Below are positions 57,454-64,000 of a DNA stretch of 64,000 nucleotides, in pieces (the stretch's first letter is position 1; each line of letters starts with the position of its first letter). A model generated the notes under the pieces. The model saw nothing but the letters and a program-made list of their open reading frames with translations. It made no database searches and was not told the origin of the DNA. The DNA is taken from the IMG/VR virus record IMGVR_UViG_3300025093_000015, positions 1-64,000 of that record; one strand, given 5' to 3'. Source of the stretch: a virus. The position numbers and the translations under genes are program-made.

Positions 57454-58032
57454 ATGGCAGCTAAACATATTTTAAGTCTAGATATACCAGCAAGTTCTAA
57501 TTGTGAAATACTTCCTATTGTTGATACAAGTGATTATACAAGCAATTTAGGTGTAAGTTGTCCTGAGCTATCAATAACTGCTCCTGGATATAATAATCCT
57601 AAAATTATTGAGACAGTTGTATCTAAAAATAATGATGGAGAATGGGAAGGTTTTGGAAGATTGAATTTAACAGCGTGTGCATTGGGACTACAAACTTCTA
57701 GTTGTTCTTCTAGTAGAGCAACAATTCCAGATGGTATCTATATTATAAAATATAGTGTTTCTCCTAATGATAAAGTATATGTAGAATATAATCATTTAAG
57801 AGTAACAGAGCTATTATCTACTTACTATAAAAAATTATGTGAGTTAGATGTTAAACCTTGTGAACCAAGTTCAGAGTTTCAAAAAGTTATGGCAGAAATG
57901 AAATATATACGTACATTAATAGATGCAGCTGTAGCTAAAGTAGAATACTGTCAAAGTCCAAATGAAGGGTTAGAGCTTTATAATTTTGCTAAAACAAAAT
58001 TAAAGAAGATTACCTGTGAGATATGCTGTTAA
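57454..58032 (+). CDS. Cys-rich tail-associated protein
   Basis: 192 residues. LSLDIPASSNCEILPIVDTS, LNLTACALGLQTSSCSSSRA, IPDGIYIIKYSVSPNDKVYV and EYNHLRVTELLSTYYKKLCE, then a Cys-rich C-terminus ITCEICC. The 'LdIP....c..l.I.DtS.Y...' start and 'IPDGIY.IkYSvSPndkvyVEYnhLR' are a recurring pattern in marine Bacteroidota phage tail regions as I recall it. Probably a tail completion or baseplate protein. Confidence 0.6.
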   Translation: MAAKHILSLDIPASSNCEILPIVDTSDYTSNLGVSCPELSITAPGYNNPKIIETVVSKNNDGEWEGFGRLNLTACALGLQTSSCSSSRATIPDGIYIIKYSVSPNDKVYVEYNHLRVTELLSTYYKKLCELDVKPCEPSSEFQKVMAEMKYIRTLIDAAVAKVEYCQSPNEGLELYNFAKTKLKKITCEICC

Positions 58033-58050
58033 TATTTTAAAAACTCTGAT

Positions 58051-60105
58051 ATGTCTTGCAATAAAAAGAAAGATGAAGAAATCATAAAAAAGATAAATAT
58101 TGAGCAAGCTTTTGCTGACTTAAAATTTAGAAAAATGAGAGAAGATAGATTTGGTTTATCTTCTTGTTGTAATTTAGATAAGTTAGATAAGTTATCTGCT
58201 CAAAAAGAACTTTGTGATTGGGATGATAATAAAGTTCCTATATATCTAGATAAAAAATATAAAGATAAAGATGATGACTCAACTTATAAGTGGAACTTTG
58301 AAAGTACACCTATACCTGATTGGGTTTTAAAAGCTTGTACACCGTGTACAGAATATAGTAGTGTAGTTACAACTACAACTGCTTCTATGACACTTACACT
58401 TACATCAACTGTTATAAGCTCTTCATCTGATTATATACCTGGTACAACAAAAGTATATGCTTTAGCTAAATATGATGGAACAGCTGCTAGTACATATTTT
58501 ACTATAGGTTATGGAGTTTTACCTGGTTCAGGAAATTTTTCACTAACTATTTATGGTAATACAAATACTGTAGATCCTAAAAATGGAGCAGATAATTCTG
58601 AAGTTTTAAAAATCATTATTGATGTAAATGGTGATGGTTCAGTAATTAAATCTGTAGATTATTCTGCTGTTGGATGGACTAATCAACTATATACAACTAG
58701 TGCAACTATAGAACCATCAGCAGCTGGCACAATAACTACAGAATGTACATATGGTATAGCTACAGATTGTACTTTTTGTGGAGAAGCTAGAAAGAATGAT
58801 CCAGACATGTATTTCTTTTATGATACTACATCACTAGGACGTCAAGAAGTAATAGATACACATAGTGTTGTTGAAACATGGATAACTGGTTTAAGAGATT
58901 TAGGTGCGTTTAATGGTAAAGTATATCACACATCTGTATTAGGTGAAAGATGGTTAGATTGGGCTGTTGTACCTTTTACTGGACAATTTAATAATGCAGG
59001 CTATTGTGGCGGATCTTATTCTCCAGGTGTAGGACAACCAGGTGTTATAGGACCACAAAATCCTACTTGGGGTAACAACCCTCCTACAGGAGGATATGTA
59101 GATGCAGTAACTCCTCCAACATCTAATACAAATACAATAGAATGGGGTGTACTAGATTATTTTATTAATGTAAAAGAAATAGATTGGTTTAATGGTGGTA
59201 ATACAACATCAACTGTTACATATACAGGAACAGGAGCATCAGGAGATAGTGTAACAAGTCCTGGCCCACCACCTATAGCATCAAGTAAAAGAATATTAGT
59301 TGTTGTATTTGCTGATGAAGCTACATCTCCACAACCTTATCCACAACCTTATCATGTAAATGCAAATACAGTTGCACCAACTTGGACTAATGCTACAGGT
59401 GGAACAAATGGAATTCAAGCAGTACCTACACCATGTTGGAGTGCTGATTATAATGAATTTGTAACTCAACATAATAAATTTTTAAATCAAGGATCAGATT
59501 ATGAAGCAAATTATTTTATATATCCTGCATATCCAAAAAGTGTAGCAGATGCTCATAAATCATTTCCTTTACATGTTGTTGGTGCAATTGATTCTGGTAT
59601 AAATAATACAGGTATATTAGCAAGTGCTCCAGCTAACGGTATAGTTTCTTTAGCACAAACTACTAGTGGTACTAATCCATATGTTCAATATAATGTTGGT
59701 AGATTAGATCAATATAATTGGGGTTATAATGTATCTCAACCACCTACAGGATTTACACAAGTTGATTTTGAAACTAATCTTGAAGCATTTTGGGACCCAG
59801 GTGATGAAGAATGCGTAGGTGATGTAGAGTGTTTAGTAATATATGTAAAAGATACTGAGGGTAATCCAATTGAGTGTTATCCAATTTATATAGATAATAA
59901 AGAAGTAGGTGTAACAGATGAGGATGGTTATTTTACACATAGCATACCTAATGCTAGTGTTGATAAAAAACATTCAATAGATCTATGTCATTGTTTTGAT
60001 ACAACAGGTGGTTGTAGTCAGCAAAGAATAGATATTACTGTAACACCACAAGAAACAAAAATAAAGTGTACAAAGCAGACAATTGATTGTACACCTGAAG
60101 AATAA
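58051..60105 (+). CDS. Tail protein with vWA-like domain and C-terminal Ig-like module
   Basis: 684 residues. After a charged N-terminus comes a T/S-rich beta region, then residues 250-420 read like a vWA fold: RKNDPDMYFFYDTTSLGRQE, an amphipathic helix and KRILVVVFADEATSPQPYP. The metal site is degenerate (D-T-T-S-L rather than D-x-S-x-S). Residues about 590-670 form a small Ig-like/carboxypeptidase-regulatory module (CLVIYVKDTEGNPIECYP then VTDEDGYFTHSIPN). Pro/Gly-rich linkers separate the parts. Likely a tail-tip or fibre adhesin. Neighbour at 60196 has the same vWA-like design. Confidence 0.65.
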   Translation: MSCNKKKDEEIIKKINIEQAFADLKFRKMREDRFGLSSCCNLDKLDKLSAQKELCDWDDNKVPIYLDKKYKDKDDDSTYKWNFESTPIPDWVLKACTPCTEYSSVVTTTTASMTLTLTSTVISSSSDYIPGTTKVYALAKYDGTAASTYFTIGYGVLPGSGNFSLTIYGNTNTVDPKNGADNSEVLKIIIDVNGDGSVIKSVDYSAVGWTNQLYTTSATIEPSAAGTITTECTYGIATDCTFCGEARKNDPDMYFFYDTTSLGRQEVIDTHSVVETWITGLRDLGAFNGKVYHTSVLGERWLDWAVVPFTGQFNNAGYCGGSYSPGVGQPGVIGPQNPTWGNNPPTGGYVDAVTPPTSNTNTIEWGVLDYFINVKEIDWFNGGNTTSTVTYTGTGASGDSVTSPGPPPIASSKRILVVVFADEATSPQPYPQPYHVNANTVAPTWTNATGGTNGIQAVPTPCWSADYNEFVTQHNKFLNQGSDYEANYFIYPAYPKSVADAHKSFPLHVVGAIDSGINNTGILASAPANGIVSLAQTTSGTNPYVQYNVGRLDQYNWGYNVSQPPTGFTQVDFETNLEAFWDPGDEECVGDVECLVIYVKDTEGNPIECYPIYIDNKEVGVTDEDGYFTHSIPNASVDKKHSIDLCHCFDTTGGCSQQRIDITVTPQETKIKCTKQTIDCTPEE

Positions 60106-60137
60106 TAATAATAAGACAACTTGGTTGTTTATTAAAA

Positions 60138-60156
60138 TTTGTGTATATTATAATGT
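60138..60156 (+). promoter_or_regulatory. Putative phage promoter (GTATATTAT core)
   Basis: TTTGTGTATATTATAATG, 40 bases before the ATG at 60196. A weak hairpin ACAAC/GTTGT lies just upstream at about 60114-60129. Confidence 0.6.
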
Positions 60157-60195
60157 ATACATGTAATAATTTACAGCTACAAAAACAATATATTT

Positions 60196-63100
60196 ATGAT
60201 ACCTAATCAATCTAGTAATAACAACGGATGTACAGATAACATGTCATCAAACTGTGTTGTATGGCAAGGACCAGATTTAACATGTATTGAAGTATGTAAT
60301 GGAGATACAGTTAGTAATGTAGTTGCTAACATGGCAGAAAAGCTTTGTGAAGTAATTGAAAACTCAGGAGGAGCTATAGATATTACTACTGTAAATCAAA
60401 AATGTTTAATAGCTGATTATGGTACCGCAGCAACAATACAAGAACTTTTTAATAATATTATTGATAAACTGTGTAACTGTTGTGCAACTAGCCAAACGCC
60501 AACAGATCCTTGTTCATGTGTTATAGAAATTCCTGATTGTTTAAGAAAAGCTGCACGTGATTATGCTAATAACGGAACTTCACCAATATCATTTGCATTA
60601 AACAATGATCCTTCAGTAGGACCTGGTAGAGGTTATGCACATTTTTTAGCATTACAGATTTGTGAAAATATTAGTGCAATTTCATTAATGCAATTGCAAG
60701 TTAATAACTTAGAACAAAGAGTAACATTTATAGAAGATAATTGTTGTAGTCCTTCATCAGCACCATCATCAACTACAGATAAAGTAGTTGCATCTAATTC
60801 TACAGGAAATAATAGTCCTGTAACATTTGCTACAGCAATAGGTGCATTAGATGATAAAGTTGGATCTATAGATAATACAGTTGGTACAGCTCAACAAATA
60901 AATACAGCAGTAGCATATACACCTGCTCTATCACAAAAAGATAGACTTAGTGGTTCAGGTACAATGGCAGCTACAAGAGGTTGGATAACTACACCAAAGA
61001 ATATGGCGCAGTCATTCCAAAACTTGTGGATTACAATGAATGACACAAGAAATGCTGTAGAAAATTTAAATGAAACTGTAGCAAAACCTACATGTGCAGA
61101 TATTACATTTGATGTTGTTGGTTCAACAAAGAAAACTACTACAGGAGCTGTATCTGCTCTTGTATTTGATTTTCAAGGTACATCTATTCCAAAAGCATTT
61201 AGTGAGTGTAATTCAAGAGGAACAAAATTAACTATTACAGATTCTTCTTTAAATACTGTAGTTAAATATGTTGATGTTGGATATTATCAAAATAATCCAC
61301 CTTATTATCTTGCTACTTCAGAAATGGGTAATCTTGATTTAGGTAGTAATTATTCTGTTAGAATAGATTTTTGTGCAAGTGATGGTAATACAACATGTCA
61401 AGAAATACAAAATATAACTATAGAAAATGAATTAGGATGTCCTACTTTAACAATAGGAACAGTAACAGCAGATTCTATTCCTTTTACAGTTTCTAATATA
61501 ACCCTTCCGGTAAATAAAGGACATATTGTAAATGTTGAGTTGCTTAACAAAGCAGGTTCTTTACAGGATTCAAGATCATTTACGTATCAAGGAAGAGATA
61601 TTACAGGTACATTTACTAACTTAGTACCTAATACACAATACCAAGTTAAAAATACTTTAACACAAGATGGTAAAGTTGGTACAACAGATTGTCCAGTACA
61701 ATTAGTTTCAACTTCAACTCCTGTATGTTCTACAGTTTTATATACACCAACTAGTTCAGAATGGAGAACTAGTAGAAGTGATTTAGTCACAGGTGGAAAT
61801 GTTGTAGAATTAGCAAGTTATAATAGTGGTGTCTCACAAACAAAATGGGAAGTAGGTTTTGATTCAAGCTATAATCCTATTGTTGTTATGGCATCAGCAA
61901 CAGGTATAACAGGATGGAATCATTCTGGTAAATTTATTAATGATGAGTTAACTACAGAACCATTACAAATTACTGGATTAACAGGTTCTCCAGTATCTCC
62001 TGCAGGTATTACAAGATCTAATTTAGAAAGTGGGTGGAAGTATATGGGAACAATTACTGATCCAAACAGTCAACTTTATTATGTATATGCTGCAGTAGAC
62101 ACTAATAATAAATCAATTAAACAAGTTGTTTTTGCTTGTAATTGTAGTGGTATATATTTAGATACTACTCAACCTGTATACTATTCAAGAACAAGTGCAA
62201 CAACAGATATTACACTTAATGTAGTTGGATATACTGCAGGTTCAGAAGAGCACACTTGGGCTATTACTACACAACCTGCACATGGTACATTAGCTTATAA
62301 AGCTGGTTCACCTACAAACAGTAGTGCAACTTATGTGTACACACAAAATGGTGATTTTATGACATCTGATAGTTTTGTTATTACATTATCAAATGCATGT
62401 GGTACAACAATAGGTACTAAGTATGTACAAATATTACCTTCACAAAGAATTAAATATACCTCAACTGATGTAATTGTATTTTTTGATACTAATGCTATGA
62501 CTACTGCAAATGCAGCAGATATTAAAAAATCATTTAATGCAATTAGAAGTGGATTTAGTGGTGCTACAAAACCTAATTTCTATTATGTAGCAGTTAATGG
62601 AACAGAATCTGGTGATTATTTAAAACATGTTAAAGGTTGTGTAGAACATGTAGGTGCTTTTAATAGTGCAGGATCATATGGAGCAGCTTTAAGTTATCCA
62701 ACATCTGGAACATGGTACACTGATATAATGTCTAATGGTGCAACGTTACCAAGTTATTGGACAACGACAGGTGCAGAATTTCCACCAGATGTACATATAA
62801 TATCTTTTGTTGGTCAAGTAAATGCAAATGGAACTTATGGTAAAGCAAGTTTACCTGGAACTCCAGCATGGGCAACACCGTTGGAACCTACTACAAATAG
62901 TGGATCTGGTACAGCACAATATCAAGAAGATTATGATGCTATAGTAGATATAACATCATCAGCAGCACCAACAAGTGCATGGGGTATTGCATGTCAAGCA
63001 CAAACAAGTTTCCCTTGGGTTTCAGGATCTATACCATTTACTGTAAGTCAAGTTGTTGTTACATTATTAAATGATATAGCTGGTGCAACAGCGTCTGTAG

Positions 63101-63780
63101 CTTTACAAGCATTTGCAGCACTTCAAGGAGAAAATCTTCTTTCTACACAAGAATATTATGGTGCAGCATTAGGTTTAGAAAGATATAGAAATCATGGAGC
63201 AATAGGAACAGGTTTAGATTTAACAGCATATTTACTTTCAGGTGTAGCATCTGTAAATATTCCATATAGTGTAACAACTAATGGTGCTGCTAATACAATG
63301 GTAGGTTTAAAAGATGTTTCACCTTCAAATTATTTTAATGCTGTTCATGCTTATATTGAAAATGGAACTGATTTAGATCTTTCAACTAATCCTATGATAA
63401 CAACATATTTTAGAGGTATGTTTGGATTACTAACATCAGGATCAACAGGAGAGCCAAGTTCTGCAGGTGGTCAACGTATGGGAAGCACAGCTACTTATGC
63501 AGTACAAATTAGTGGTAGTACTGATGCAGATAAAATATTAAGTGCTTGTACACAAGCTAAGACTGCTAGTAATTGTATAAATATATATAACTCAACAGGT
63601 ACACAATTTGATACAACTGTAAGAGCATATACAACTTTATCAGGATTAGTAAATGAGCAATCAGAATATGAATTAGAAAATGGAAAATTTTATGCATTGT
63701 GCCCAGGTGGAACAGGTGTAAATGTTGCTAGATATAGCACAACTTCACCACATTGGAATACGGTAAGCACGTGCCCTTAA
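60196..63780 (+). CDS. Large Cys-rich tail protein with FN3-like and vWA-like parts
   Basis: 1194 residues. N-terminus: CVVWQGPDLTCIEVCNGDTV followed by MAEKLCEVIENSG, a Cys-rich start that recurs in marine phage tail proteins as I recall it. A helical/linker part (LQVNNLEQRVTFIEDNCCS) is followed by beta modules: an FN3-like one near 410-510 (CPTLTIGTVTADSIPFTVSN), an Ig/cadherin-like one near 660-750 (DITLNVVGYTAGSEEHTWAI), and a vWA-like domain from about 750 (STDVIVFFDTNAMTTANAAD, later PPDVHIISFVGQVNANG). Metal site degenerate. Probably the main receptor-binding or baseplate hub protein. Confidence 0.65.
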   Translation: MIPNQSSNNNGCTDNMSSNCVVWQGPDLTCIEVCNGDTVSNVVANMAEKLCEVIENSGGAIDITTVNQKCLIADYGTAATIQELFNNIIDKLCNCCATSQTPTDPCSCVIEIPDCLRKAARDYANNGTSPISFALNNDPSVGPGRGYAHFLALQICENISAISLMQLQVNNLEQRVTFIEDNCCSPSSAPSSTTDKVVASNSTGNNSPVTFATAIGALDDKVGSIDNTVGTAQQINTAVAYTPALSQKDRLSGSGTMAATRGWITTPKNMAQSFQNLWITMNDTRNAVENLNETVAKPTCADITFDVVGSTKKTTTGAVSALVFDFQGTSIPKAFSECNSRGTKLTITDSSLNTVVKYVDVGYYQNNPPYYLATSEMGNLDLGSNYSVRIDFCASDGNTTCQEIQNITIENELGCPTLTIGTVTADSIPFTVSNITLPVNKGHIVNVELLNKAGSLQDSRSFTYQGRDITGTFTNLVPNTQYQVKNTLTQDGKVGTTDCPVQLVSTSTPVCSTVLYTPTSSEWRTSRSDLVTGGNVVELASYNSGVSQTKWEVGFDSSYNPIVVMASATGITGWNHSGKFINDELTTEPLQITGLTGSPVSPAGITRSNLESGWKYMGTITDPNSQLYYVYAAVDTNNKSIKQVVFACNCSGIYLDTTQPVYYSRTSATTDITLNVVGYTAGSEEHTWAITTQPAHGTLAYKAGSPTNSSATYVYTQNGDFMTSDSFVITLSNACGTTIGTKYVQILPSQRIKYTSTDVIVFFDTNAMTTANAADIKKSFNAIRSGFSGATKPNFYYVAVNGTESGDYLKHVKGCVEHVGAFNSAGSYGAALSYPTSGTWYTDIMSNGATLPSYWTTTGAEFPPDVHIISFVGQVNANGTYGKASLPGTPAWATPLEPTTNSGSGTAQYQEDYDAIVDITSSAAPTSAWGIACQAQTSFPWVSGSIPFTVSQVVVTLLNDIAGATASVALQAFAALQGENLLSTQEYYGAALGLERYRNHGAIGTGLDLTAYLLSGVASVNIPYSVTTNGAANTMVGLKDVSPSNYFNAVHAYIENGTDLDLSTNPMITTYFRGMFGLLTSGSTGEPSSAGGQRMGSTATYAVQISGSTDADKILSACTQAKTASNCINIYNSTGTQFDTTVRAYTTLSGLVNEQSEYELENGKFYALCPGGTGVNVARYSTTSPHWNTVSTCP

Positions 63781-63798
63781 TAATTAAAAAAATAAATT

Positions 63799-64000
63799 AT
63801 GAGTTGTAGTAGTTGTAAAAGTGGATCAACAAAGTCATCACCATGTGCATGTAAAGATCATGGACTAGTAACTCCTTGTAGTTATACAAATTGTCAAAGA
63901 AAAAATGATACTGAAACATGTGAAGATATACAATGTTCAGCATGTGTAGGATGGTGTCAAAATAGTTTTTGTGTAACTAATGCTGCTAACCAAACTTTTT
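63799..64000 (+). CDS. Cys-rich protein, N-terminal part only
   Basis: Open frame from ATG at 63799 runs off the right edge. MSCSSCKSGSTKSSPCACKD, GLVTPCSYTNCQRKNDTETC then ICSACVGWCQNSFC-type spacing: 11 Cys in 67 residues, in CxxC and CxC pairs. Similar Cys-rich starts occur in its tail-gene neighbours. It may bind zinc or form disulfide-linked contacts in the tail. Confidence 0.55.
   Translation, partial: MSCSSCKSGSTKSSPCACKDHGLVTPCSYTNCQRKNDTETCEDIQCSACVGWCQNSFCVTNAANQTF

Noticed and set aside
1-64000. Integrase, excisionase or attachment sites
   Set aside because: No integrase-type or repressor-operator arrangement was recognised, so the lifestyle cannot be called temperate from this window; the window may not be complete.

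Overview
The window is an internal stretch of one tailed double-stranded DNA phage genome, about one third G+C, that very probably infects a marine Bacteroidota (flavobacterial-type) host. Reasons: a phage gene ends in a type IX secretion sorting domain (a Bacteroidota-only export route); start codons mostly sit in A/T-rich 'AATTATG' contexts without Shine-Dalgarno sequences; and a few leaders carry the Bacteroidota -7 box TAnnTTTG. Both ends are open: a SET-domain gene is cut at base 1 and a Cys-rich gene is cut at base 64000. Family names come from reading motifs, not from searches.

Layout. (1) 1-2272: end of a SET-domain gene, then leftward class II ribonucleotide reductase and a small protein. 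(2) 2356-11534, rightward: membrane, basic and beta-rich small proteins, a cell-envelope cassette (signal-peptide thioredoxin-like protein, 13-repeat T9SS cargo, outer-membrane-type protein), a CDGSH iron-sulfur protein, a holin-like protein and a fibre-like protein. (3) 30505 down to 11607, leftward replication/recombination block: DnaA domain-IV protein, winged-helix protein, DnaB helicase, Sak4-like ATPase, SSB-like protein, primase, RusA-like nuclease, a MoxR ATPase + VWA/metallopeptidase pair with two paralogous partners, PD-(D/E)XK nuclease, family B polymerase, DUF932-like protein, thioesterase, uracil-DNA glycosylase and a spore-photoproduct-lyase-like radical SAM protein. (4) 30559-31201, a small rightward island. 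(5) 39297 down to 31188, leftward accessory block with SF2 helicase, HNH nuclease, lipoproteins, tRNA-Arg(UCU) and a 750-base gene-free stretch with strong RNA-type helices and DnaA-box-like sites. (6) 39494-64000, rightward late block: nuclease, lysine-rich proteins, PhoH, L,D-transpeptidase-like lysis enzyme, HU, PD-(D/E)XK nuclease, GroES, terminase, portal, scaffold, major capsid, adaptor and large Cys-rich tail proteins with vWA-like folds.

How it works together: the leftward block replicates and repairs DNA and the rightward block builds and packages virions. An exact 9-mer, GTATATTAT, lies 22-54 bases before seven rightward genes or gene groups and looks like a phage late-promoter core. 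Head genes (terminase, portal, scaffold, capsid) recall crAss-like phages, whereas the tail genes seem different.

Most notable: the T9SS-dependent surface protein cassette, the MoxR/VWA four-gene unit (one partner ending in an SSB-type NDLPF tip), the repeated promoter motif, and the structured, DnaA-box-bearing non-coding region.
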